Of a stretch of 58,896 nucleotides of DNA, positions 50,582 through 58,896 are shown piece after piece. The notes beneath the pieces are model-generated. The model did no database searches and had not been told where the DNA came from. It was given only the letters and a program-made list of their open reading frames with translations. Positions within the stretch are counted from its first letter, which is position 1. Each line of letters opens with the position of its first letter. The DNA comes from Actinomycetota bacterium (GTDB taxonomy: Bacteria; Actinomycetota; Acidimicrobiia; Acidimicrobiales; Acidimicrobilacustridaceae): positions 1 through 58,896 of the forward strand of contig JACPNV010000024.1 in the NCBI GenBank assembly GCA_016185305.1, given 5' to 3'. The position numbers and the translations under genes were made by a program.

Positions 50582-52815
50582 CGACCGGTCCGTGCGAGCA
50601 GCCGGGGTGTGGAGGAACGATCCTCACCGACGGCTACTGCGACACGTGCGGAGCCCGAGCGGTGGTCGGCGCCGAGACGGCCACATCCGATCTGGCTCGA
50701 GCGGGCGGGAACGGGCGGGCACCCGCGATCGGGCGGGTCATCAGCAACACGATCCGCGTGCGCACGCGCACGACCAAGGTCAGCAAGAACGTCTCGGGAG
50801 CGGTTGGTGGCGGGCTCGTCGAGGTACCGGCCATCCACGGCCTGTCCGCCGAGGCCGCCGTGATCGACGATGCCGTCGTTCCCGAGCACGAGCGCTTCTG
50901 CTCGAACCCTGACTGCGGGCGGATGGTGGGCCGCTCCAGGAACGGGCGGCCCGGCCGCCATACCGGTCACTGCCCGGCGTGCGGCGCGTGGTTCTCCTTC
51001 GGGGCGACCTTGCAGAAGGGGGACGTGCTCGGAGGCCAGTACGAGATCCTCGGGCCGATCGGGCATGGCGGGCGGGGCTGGGTGTACGTCGGCCGCGATC
51101 GCAACGTCGCCGACCGGGCCGTGGTGGTCAAAGGCATCCTCAACGCCGGTGATGCCGCCGGTGCGAACGAAGCTGCGGCCGAGATGCAGTACCTCGCCGC
51201 CGTCGAGCACGAGCACATCGTGAAGATCTACAACTTCGTCGCTCACGGCGACTCGGCCTACATCGTCATGGAGTACGTCGAGGGCACGACGCTGGCGTCG
51301 TTGCTGAACGCCCAGCGCGCCGCAGGAGGCTCAGAGGAGACATGGCTCGAGCGGTCGATCGCGTACGTGGCCGCGGTGCTCGAAGCCCTCGAGTACCTCC
51401 ATGAGAACCAGATCGCCTACAACGACATGAAGCCCGACAACGTGATGGCGGTGGGTCGCGGCTGCAAGCTCATCGACCTCGGTGCCGCCCACCGCATGTC
51501 CGATCCGGCCGGCGTCGTCCTCGCCACGCCCGGCTACTACGCGCCCGAGCTCGCCGAGACGGGACCGACCGTGGCCACCGATCTCTACACCGTGGGCCGC
51601 ACGCTGCTCTCGCTCGCTGAGCCCGACCTCGACCTCCGCGGCGCGGCGGCCGAAGCGATGCCGCCACTCGAGGCGGTGCCGGCGCTCGCCCACCAGGAGT
51701 CCCTCTACCGGTTCCTGCTTCGGGCCACCGACCCCAACCCGTCTGCCCGCTTCCAATCTGCCCACGAGATGCGCGAGCAGATGCTCGGTGTGCTGCGCGA
51801 GGTCGTCGCGGCCCGGCAGGGCACGCCGAGGCCCGCGGTGAGCGACCTGTTCACCCCCGAGCTCGAGCCCGGCACCACCGAGCTGCGCTGGCAGGTGCTG
51901 CCGGCGCCCCGGTCAGTCGACAAAGATCCCGCGGTCGCGTTCGTGGCCGGGCTGGCCGGGCTCGACCCCAAAGAGGTGCTCGATGACCTGGGCGACGCGC
52001 TGCGCTCGGGGCAGCTCCCCAACACGATCGACACGTGGACCCAAGTCCTGCGCGTTTGCCTCGAGGCCGGGGCCTTCGCGTTCGCGGAGGGGAAGCTGAA
52101 CGACCTGGAGGTCGAGGCCCAAGGCGACTGGCGACTGATGTGGCACCGCGGGCTGCTGCTCCTCGCGACCGGCCGGCATGTACAGGCCATCGCCCACTTC
52201 GATCAGGTCTACCTGGCGTTCCCAGGCGAGCCAGCCGCGAAGCTGGCGGTCGCGGTTGCGTTCGAAGCCGCGGGCGACTCCCGCCGAGCCGAGTACCTGT
52301 ACGACATGGTGTCCCGCGTCGATCCCTCCTTCACGAGCGCGGTCTTCGGCTTGGCGCGGTGTCTCGAGGACAACGGGGAGGTCGATGACGCCGTCGCCGC
52401 GCTCGATCGCCTGTCGCCGACCTCGCGCGCATGGGCCACCGGTAGCATCGCCGCGGTGCGCCTCCTGCTCGACTCGTTGATCGACGCATCCTCCCCTGAC
52501 TCGACCGTCGGAAGCGCTCTCGCGACCGAGCGGCTGCAAGCAGCCGGTGCCATCGTCGAGACCGAGCCGCTCGACCCCGAGCGCCGGGCGCGGCTGCAAC
52601 GCGAGGTGTTCGACACCGCCTTGATCCTCCTCGAGCGCAAGCGGGTGGTCCCTCACCGCAAGGTGCGCGTGCTGGGCCGGCCCCTCGTCAGCGACGGCAT
52701 GCGGTCGGGGCTGGAAGCGACCTACCGCGAGCTCGCACGGTTCGCGCCGACACCGCGACAACGGATCGAGCTCATCGACCTCGCCAACTTCTTTCGGCCG
52801 ACGAGCATACGCTGA
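50578..52815 (+). CDS. pknG: PknG-type Ser/Thr protein kinase with zinc ribbon, rubredoxin-like and TPR domains
   Basis: A 745-residue kinase. Order of domains: zinc ribbon (Cys6/11/21/24, CEQPGC then GYCDTCG); rubredoxin-like metal site (Cys108/113 and Cys132/135, CSNPDC, HCPACG); kinase domain about 150-420; TPR repeats about 440-745. Kinase signatures: Gly loop IGHGGRGWVYVGRDRN, ATP-lysine Lys185 (VVVKGIL), catalytic Asp283 in YNDMKPDNVM (no RD arginine), and DLG (300-302) in place of DFG, all as in mycobacterial PknG. Length matches PknG (about 750). Such kinases phosphorylate FHA proteins (GarA/OdhI in relatives) to control glutamate and 2-oxoglutarate metabolism. The next three genes supply phosphatase, VWA and FHA partners. 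Confidence 0.93.
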   Translation: MTTGPCEQPGCGGTILTDGYCDTCGARAVVGAETATSDLARAGGNGRAPAIGRVISNTIRVRTRTTKVSKNVSGAVGGGLVEVPAIHGLSAEAAVIDDAVVPEHERFCSNPDCGRMVGRSRNGRPGRHTGHCPACGAWFSFGATLQKGDVLGGQYEILGPIGHGGRGWVYVGRDRNVADRAVVVKGILNAGDAAGANEAAAEMQYLAAVEHEHIVKIYNFVAHGDSAYIVMEYVEGTTLASLLNAQRAAGGSEETWLERSIAYVAAVLEALEYLHENQIAYNDMKPDNVMAVGRGCKLIDLGAAHRMSDPAGVVLATPGYYAPELAETGPTVATDLYTVGRTLLSLAEPDLDLRGAAAEAMPPLEAVPALAHQESLYRFLLRATDPNPSARFQSAHEMREQMLGVLREVVAARQGTPRPAVSDLFTPELEPGTTELRWQVLPAPRSVDKDPAVAFVAGLAGLDPKEVLDDLGDALRSGQLPNTIDTWTQVLRVCLEAGAFAFAEGKLNDLEVEAQGDWRLMWHRGLLLLATGRHVQAIAHFDQVYLAFPGEPAAKLAVAVAFEAAGDSRRAEYLYDMVSRVDPSFTSAVFGLARCLEDNGEVDDAVAALDRLSPTSRAWATGSIAAVRLLLDSLIDASSPDSTVGSALATERLQAAGAIVETEPLDPERRARLQREVFDTALILLERKRVVPHRKVRVLGRPLVSDGMRSGLEATYRELARFAPTPRQRIELIDLANFFRPTSIR

Positions 52816-52822
52816 CGCCGCG

Positions 52823-53839
52823 ATGATCGAGCTCACGTGCGTGTTCTGCGAGGAGTCCGTAGCGCCGGCTGATCACTTCTGCGAGTCCTGTGGTGCCGAG
52901 CAGCCCTCGACCGTCGCCACCACATCCGCCCCGCCCGCGCCGACCGAAGGGTGCCGCGAGTGCAGTGCCCCGCCCGGGGACATCGACCCCGACGGGTACT
53001 GCGGCGAGTGCGGAAGGCGACAACCTCCGGCTCGCGACCACATGGCGCTCGATCGGCCAGGCGTCGCAGGCGTGACTGACCGCGGGCAGGTGCATGCCAC
53101 GAACCAGGACGCGATGGCTCTGGCGCGAGCGGGGCGAGGCGACGGCGGATGGGCCGCGATCGTGGCCGACGGCGTGTCGAGCAGCCCGCGGGCCGAGGAC
53201 GCCTCGCAGGCCGCGGTCGACGCCGCGAGCGCGGTCTTGGCGCCCGCGCTCGACGACGACACCGTCTCGCTGCTCGAGGCGATCAACCGCGCCGCCGACG
53301 CTGCCCGCCGCGCCGTGGCCAAGGTCTCCTGGAGCTCGGACGGCGGCGGCCGCGGCGCGCCGGCCTGCACGCTGGCCATCGCCGCGTGGCGGCCGGGTGG
53401 GCCGCTCGCCGTGCTCTCCATCGGCGATGCGCGCTGCTACTGGCTCGGCGCCGACGGCGCGAACTGCTGCCTCACCGAGGACGACTCGTGGGCTGCCGAA
53501 CAGCTCGCGCAGGGGGCCGACCGGCGCGAGATCGAGACCGACGACCGCTTCCACGCCGTCACCAACTGGCTCGGAGTCGACGCACCTCCGATCGAGACGA
53601 AGGCTGCGACCTTCGACGAGATCTGGGCCGGGGGCCGCGTGGTCGTTTGCAGCGATGGACTGTGGAACTACGCCCCGAGCGCGGACGAGATCCGTGTTCG
53701 GGTCGACGATCAGCGATCGTTGATCGACGCGGCGAACCACGCAGCGGCGTTCGCCAACGACGCGGGAGGACACGACAACATCACCGTGGTCGTCGCGCAC
53801 GTGCCCGCGGCGGGCAGCGATGAGAAGGAAGGCGGTTGA
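52823..53839 (+). CDS. PP2C-family Ser/Thr phosphatase with two N-terminal zinc ribbons
   Basis: A 338-residue protein. Two zinc ribbons lie at Cys6/9/20/23 (CVFCEESV, FCESCGAEQ) and Cys44/47/60/63 (CRECSAPP, GYCGECGRR). The PP2C domain follows with metal-binding aspartates in VTDRGQVHATNQDAM, AAIVADGVSSSPR, VLSIGDARCYWLGADG, VVCSDGLWNYAP and GGHDNITVVVAHV. It would remove phosphates placed by the PknG-type kinase encoded 7 bp upstream. Together with the VWA protein this matches the kinase-phosphatase-TerY triad layout described for Ter-type systems. The zinc ribbons probably tether it to the kinase complex. Confidence 0.92.
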   Translation: MIELTCVFCEESVAPADHFCESCGAEQPSTVATTSAPPAPTEGCRECSAPPGDIDPDGYCGECGRRQPPARDHMALDRPGVAGVTDRGQVHATNQDAMALARAGRGDGGWAAIVADGVSSSPRAEDASQAAVDAASAVLAPALDDDTVSLLEAINRAADAARRAVAKVSWSSDGGGRGAPACTLAIAAWRPGGPLAVLSIGDARCYWLGADGANCCLTEDDSWAAEQLAQGADRREIETDDRFHAVTNWLGVDAPPIETKAATFDEIWAGGRVVVCSDGLWNYAPSADEIRVRVDDQRSLIDAANHAAAFANDAGGHDNITVVVAHVPAAGSDEKEGG

Positions 53840-53840
53840 G

Positions 53841-55103
53841 ATGGGCTTCACCCTGACCGTGGCACAGAACGAGTTCCTGCCCGAGGCGGCAACCGAGGTG
53901 CATGCCATCGTGACTGTCACCGCCGACGACGAGCCGTCGAGCCAGAACGACGAGCTGACCGAGGTCATCATCGTGGACGTGTCGACGTCCATGGAAGGTG
54001 CCCGGCTGCAAGCTGCGCGCGAGGCGGCCGCCGCCGCCATCGACCAGATCACCGACGGCGCCAACTTCGCGGTCATCGCCGGCAACCACGAGGCGACGGT
54101 GGTCGTGCCCATGTCGCGGTCGACGGTCGCGATGCGCGAGTCGGCCAAGGGGATCGTGGCCCGGCTGCACGCCACCGGCGGCACCGTCATCGGGTCGTGG
54201 CTGCGGAAGGCGAACGAGCTCTTCTCGACGTCTCCCGGCATCCACCACGCACTGCTGCTCACCGACGGCAAAGATGAGGGTGAGGTGCACCAGGCCTTGA
54301 TGGGCTCGATCGCGGCATGCACCGGCAACTTCCAGTGCGACTGCCGCGGGGTCGGCACCGATTGGATCGTCGTCGAGCTCAAAGCCATCGCCAGCGCGCT
54401 GCTCGGCACCGTCGACATCATCCCCGAGCCCGGAGACATGCCCGCCGAGTTCGCTCGCATCATCGAGAACGCCATGGCGAAGAGCGTCGGCGACGTCTGG
54501 TTGCATCTGTGGACGCCGAAGGGATCGAAGCTCAACTACCTGAAGCAGGTGTATCCGATCGAGGAAGAGCTCACGACGCGTGGGGTGAACGTGAGCGGGC
54601 TCATCGCCGAGTACCCGACGGGCGCGTGGGCGGCGGGCGAGTCGCGTGACTACCACCTCTGCCTCCAGGTGCCGCCGTCACGGGTCGGCGAGGAACGGCT
54701 CGGCGGCCGCATCAGCATCTCGTCGCGTGGCACGATCAGCCAGACGACGCTCGTGCGCGCGGTGTGGACCGACAACGACAGCCTCTCGGCGCGCATCTGC
54801 CCAGAGGTTGCGCACTACACGGGCCAAGCCGACCTTGCCGCGGCCATCGCCGACGGGCTGGACGCGCTGCAACGCGGCGACAGGCGAACCGCGACGGTGA
54901 AGCTCGGCGCCGCCGTCGCGCTCGCCACCGACGTCCAGAACACCCAGACCCTGAAGCTGCTGCAACAGGTCGTCGAGGTCGACGACTTCCGCACCGGCAC
55001 CGTGCGCCTCAAGGCCGACATCACCAAAGCGGACGAGATGGCGCTGGAGACCCGTCGCACCGTCACCGTTCGCGTCGGCGGCAAAGGGAAGGAGGCGCGA
55101 TGA
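53841..55103 (+). CDS. von Willebrand factor A (TerY-like) protein
   Basis: A 420-residue VWA protein. A beta-rich N-terminal section leads into the VWA domain, with the MIDAS metal site DVSTSM (Asp46-x-Ser48-x-Ser50), a Thr in HATGGTVIGSWL and the Asp in LLLTDGKDEGEVHQ. The C-terminal half is beta/alpha and ends with a helix (FRTGTVRLKADITKADEMAL). No zinc ribbon is present, but CTGNFQCDCRG adds clustered cysteines. VWA proteins assemble metal-dependent complexes. ATG 53841 has a strong AAGG-type ribosome site, and its stop overlaps the FHA start. Confidence 0.9.
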   Translation: MGFTLTVAQNEFLPEAATEVHAIVTVTADDEPSSQNDELTEVIIVDVSTSMEGARLQAAREAAAAAIDQITDGANFAVIAGNHEATVVVPMSRSTVAMRESAKGIVARLHATGGTVIGSWLRKANELFSTSPGIHHALLLTDGKDEGEVHQALMGSIAACTGNFQCDCRGVGTDWIVVELKAIASALLGTVDIIPEPGDMPAEFARIIENAMAKSVGDVWLHLWTPKGSKLNYLKQVYPIEEELTTRGVNVSGLIAEYPTGAWAAGESRDYHLCLQVPPSRVGEERLGGRISISSRGTISQTTLVRAVWTDNDSLSARICPEVAHYTGQADLAAAIADGLDALQRGDRRTATVKLGAAVALATDVQNTQTLKLLQQVVEVDDFRTGTVRLKADITKADEMALETRRTVTVRVGGKGKEAR

Positions 55104-55825
55104 ACTGCCCGCATGACCGATGTGCTGGTTCGGTGATGTCCGACGGCTTCTGCGATACGTGCGGCCGGCGGCCCACCACGTCGATGCGGTACATGCCGGC
55201 ACCCGACCCCGTCGCCGCCGCGGCGGCATCTCCCGACCCGCCCTGCCCGAGTTGCGGCGCGGCCCGCGATCTCGACGCGCTCTTCTGCGAGGCGTGCGGC
55301 TTCGACTTCGTGAACAGCAAGCCGCCGTCGATGCCCGTCGCCCGGCCATCGTCGACCGACGAGGTGCCGATGAAAGGCGCCGAGCCGCCCGCGGCGGCGG
55401 CGGGCGCCGAGACCGTCGAGCGCGAGCCCGTTGCCGCCGCCGCGTGGGAAGCCACAGTCCAAAGCGACGCGTCGTGGTACGCGAAGTTCTGCGAGACGTG
55501 GAAGTCGACGCACGGCGCCGAGTGCCCGGTGGCGTTCCCCGGAGAGCTCGAGCGCGTCGAGCCGGTGGAGGGCCCGGTCGTCGTGATCGGCCGCCACGCC
55601 ACCGGCATCGACCTCGCCCTCGACCCGAACGACGCGGCGGTGTCCCATCGCCATGCCAGCCTCATCCGCCAACCGGATGGCACCTACGCGCTCACCGACC
55701 TCGACTCGTCGAATGGCACCTACATCGATGACAAGCCAGTGGCGAAGGGCCAGACCGCGATGATGAGCGACGGCGACTCGTTCACGGTCGGCGCGTTCAC
55801 GCGCATCACACTCCGGCTGCGCTGA
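55100..55825 (+). CDS. FHA-domain protein with double zinc ribbon
   Basis: A 241-residue protein. Zinc ribbon 1 is Cys3/8/18/21 (CPHDRC then GFCDTCG) and ribbon 2 is Cys49/52/63/66 (CPSCG, FCEACG). A Pro/Ala/Glu linker leads to the FHA domain (about 155-241): VVIGRHATGIDLALDPNDAA, VSHRHASLIRQ and LTDLDSSNGTYIDDKP, with the phosphothreonine-binding Arg/Ser/Asn set intact. This would be the phospho-Thr reader and probable substrate of the kinase. The start ATG 55100 overlaps the VWA stop and has a GGGAAGGAGG ribosome site. The 3' end overlaps the convergent phosphohexomutase by 20 bp. Confidence 0.92.
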   Translation: MNCPHDRCAGSVMSDGFCDTCGRRPTTSMRYMPAPDPVAAAAASPDPPCPSCGAARDLDALFCEACGFDFVNSKPPSMPVARPSSTDEVPMKGAEPPAAAAGAETVEREPVAAAAWEATVQSDASWYAKFCETWKSTHGAECPVAFPGELERVEPVEGPVVVIGRHATGIDLALDPNDAAVSHRHASLIRQPDGTYALTDLDSSNGTYIDDKPVAKGQTAMMSDGDSFTVGAFTRITLRLR

Positions 55826-57182
55826 ACACCTCGACCTGACGGCGCTCGAGTGTGGCCTGATCCACCGCGCCGATGTTGAAGCGCAGGACGGGCTCGGTGT
55901 TGGAGGCGCGCACGTTGAACCACCAGTCGTCGTAGTCGACCGACAGCCCGTCGAGATGATCGATCTGCCCGTCGGCGAACGTCGCGGCGAGAACGTCGAG
56001 GACGGTTCGCACCTCATCACGGTCGGTCACAGCCCGGTTGACCTCACCCGAGACGGCGTAGGTCTCGAAAGGCGACCGGAGCCAAGAGAGCGGCTCGCTG
56101 CCCGCCGAGACCAGGTTGATCAGCTCGATGAGGGTGCGGATGCCGGAGTCGGTGAAGTGCAGATCGCGGTAGTAGTAGTGGCCGGACAGCTCGGCGGCGA
56201 AGAGCGCGTCATGGGCGCGCATGGCGGGCTTGACGATGGCGTGACCGACCCGCGTTCGCACCGCCTTGCCGCCGGCCGCTTCGATCGCTTCGGGCAAGGC
56301 GCGTGACGCGCGCAGGTCATAGAGCGCCGTCGCGCCGGGGCTCGAGCCGAGGAGGTGGACCGCGAGCAGCCCGCCCAAGGTGTCCGGTGGCAGCCGTTGG
56401 CCGTGCTCGTCGACCACGACCGCCCGGTCGGCATCGCCGTCATAGCACAGCCCGAAGTCGAGGCCGTGCTCGACGACCAGCCGGGAGAGCTGCTCTGTGG
56501 CCGCCGCCTCCAGCGGGTTGGCAGCGTGGGCCGGGAAGCGGCCGTCCACGTTGAAGTTCAGCTTCCACACCTCGAGCCCGAGCGCCGCCGCGGCCTCGTC
56601 CTCGAAGAGCACGCCGGTGTCGAGCGCGCCGGCGCCACACGACGCGTCGACCGCGAATCGCAACGGCCGGGCCAGGCGCAGGTGCGATCGCAGACAGTCG
56701 ACGTACGCGGCCATGGCGTCGAGGCGGCCGAGCATCTCGCTGGCCCTCCCCAGCGCCGGCGGACCGCCCGCGTTGGCGCGCACGGCCGCCTTGATCTCCG
56801 GCAACCCGTCCTCGCCGCTCAACGGGATGGCGTCGTCGCGGCAGAGCTTGCACCCGTTGTGCTCTGGCGGGAGGTGGCTGGCAGTGACCGTAACGGAGCC
56901 GGCAAAACCGCTGGTCGCGCCGACCCAGTAGCACATCGGCGTTGGTGCGAGCCCGAGATGCACGACCGAGTGGCCCCCCTCGCGCAGCCCGACGCTCACG
57001 GCCTCGCTCAGCGCTGGCGACGTGGTGCGGCCATCGTGGCCGATGAGGAAGCGGCCTCGGCCGGGGGCGACATGGTCGCCGTAGGCTCGACCGATCGCGC
57101 GCATGATCGGCGTGTCGATGTTCTCACCCGCAATCCCGCGGATGTCGTACGCGCCGAAGATCTCGTCGAGGCGATCGGCCAT
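55806..57182 (-). CDS. manB: Phosphomannomutase/phosphoglucomutase
   Basis: A 458-residue alpha-D-phosphohexomutase: phosphoserine Ser102 in TVTASHLPPEHNG, metal-binding DGDADR (248-253), sugar-binding GHYYYRD and phosphate-binding RASNTEPVLRFN. It interconverts mannose-6- and mannose-1-phosphate (and likely the glucose equivalents), feeding nucleotide-sugar and cell-wall glycan synthesis. The SHLP form of the active-site loop, instead of SHNP, occurs in some family members. Convergent with the FHA gene (20-bp overlap of the 3' ends), with no functional link evident. Confidence 0.9.
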   Translation of the reverse strand: MADRLDEIFGAYDIRGIAGENIDTPIMRAIGRAYGDHVAPGRGRFLIGHDGRTTSPALSEAVSVGLREGGHSVVHLGLAPTPMCYWVGATSGFAGSVTVTASHLPPEHNGCKLCRDDAIPLSGEDGLPEIKAAVRANAGGPPALGRASEMLGRLDAMAAYVDCLRSHLRLARPLRFAVDASCGAGALDTGVLFEDEAAAALGLEVWKLNFNVDGRFPAHAANPLEAAATEQLSRLVVEHGLDFGLCYDGDADRAVVVDEHGQRLPPDTLGGLLAVHLLGSSPGATALYDLRASRALPEAIEAAGGKAVRTRVGHAIVKPAMRAHDALFAAELSGHYYYRDLHFTDSGIRTLIELINLVSAGSEPLSWLRSPFETYAVSGEVNRAVTDRDEVRTVLDVLAATFADGQIDHLDGLSVDYDDWWFNVRASNTEPVLRFNIGAVDQATLERRQVEVFSAAGV

Positions 57183-57281
57183 GCGCTGATGGTAGGGCGG
57201 TGCCCCACGCGCCGTGTCAGCAGCGTACGTCTGGACTCAGTATCGTTCCTACGGACCGCATGGAAGGGGGAGGGCCTCAGC

Positions 57282-58745
<1,464 letters not shown>

Positions 58746-58750
58746 CTAGC

Positions 58751-58764
58751 GGCTAGCGCTAGCC
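58751..58764 (+). terminator. Palindrome after the secretion ATPase gene
   Basis: GGCTAGCGCTAGCC is a perfect 14-bp palindrome, 5 bp past the TAG stop and followed by CCGTTTT, which reads like a short terminator. It is preceded by a further CTAGCTAGC run. Confidence 0.45.
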
Positions 58765-58896
58765 CCGTTTTCCGCACCGTTGGGCGTTAAGCCCGGCTTT
58801 GAGTGAGCGGTTGTTGGCGTGTTTGGTGGGGTTTTGCGTGGGCGCGCCGGTCGGGTTGTTGTGCCAACAGAAGTGTGCGATGTGGGGTGGGGACAC
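58765..58896. other. Unassigned window end with shifted composition
   Basis: About 130 bp rich in G and T, with runs such as TGGTGGGGTTTTGCGTGGG. It is unlike the codon use of every gene upstream. No gene is recognisable; on the minus strand one frame stays open to the window edge, so a truncated leftward gene may lie here. Confidence 0.35.

Noticed and set aside
49585-52815. The PknG frame extended upstream through the coiled-coil gene in another frame
   Set aside because: The upstream extension translates as low-complexity Arg/Ala-rich sequence. The GTG at 50578, with its GTGA overlap and the conserved zinc ribbon right after it, is the better start.

Overview
The window is a contiguous stretch of a high-GC actinobacterial chromosome. 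Several things point to Actinobacteria. Many genes start at GTG or TTG directly downstream of TAnnnT -10 boxes, which is the leaderless layout common in that phylum. There are putative F420-dependent enzymes, a PknG-type kinase cluster, a short MutY, and a large stock of acyl-CoA dehydrogenases (ACADs), crotonases, MaoC hydratases and CoA-transferases. The mix resembles class Acidimicrobiia, but that placement is an inference. No phage, insertion sequence or CRISPR array was seen.

Region 1 (1-6060): a decayed in-frame chimera of a VOC-domain gene and an acyl-CoA ligase tail, a divergent pair of ACAD genes around an inverted repeat, a VapBC toxin-antitoxin pair slotted directly behind one ACAD, a crotonase, and an FrhB-like iron-sulfur F420 oxidoreductase. 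Region 2 (6061-9370): three tandem hairpin repeats, then a leftward run of MaoC hydratase, SGNH hydrolase, methyltransferase and mutY. Region 3 (9504-16436): a GGDEF/EAL protein, a small Zn-binding protein, a methylsuccinyl-CoA-dehydrogenase-like gene bracketed by copies of a 94-bp repeat, and two coupled CitE/malyl-CoA-lyase-type genes. With the MaoC gene these look like the lower half of the ethylmalonyl-CoA pathway.

Region 4 (16496-27298): hydrolases, PPOX and VOC proteins, a DUF2269 membrane protein, class II and class I fumarases side by side, a solute-binding lipoprotein and an SDR. Region 5 (27385-34544): a TetR repressor with a clear operator over a divergent promoter, driving a ferritin-like protein and a luciferase-like monooxygenase; then a DUF1800/DUF1501 secretion pair and a second luciferase-like enzyme. 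Region 6 (34557-42936): a LOG-like protein, two tandem membrane-anchored HExxH metalloproteins, a Q-rich small protein, a DEAD-box helicase, a lipoprotein SurE, tRNA-Leu(CAA), and two small membrane proteins.

Region 7 (42977-47718): a tightly packed five-gene beta-oxidation operon (ACAD, CoA-transferase, two MaoC-fold proteins, ACAD) behind a -10 box overlapped by a perfect palindrome. Region 8 (47719-55825): a phospho-signalling island with a GlnX-like membrane sensor, a coiled-coil protein, PknG-type kinase, PP2C phosphatase, von Willebrand A protein and FHA protein. The kinase, phosphatase and FHA protein all carry zinc-ribbon tags, which makes this the most system-like locus in the window. 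Region 9 (55806-58896): a phosphohexomutase, a CpaF/TadA-type secretion ATPase, and an unassigned tail with different base composition.
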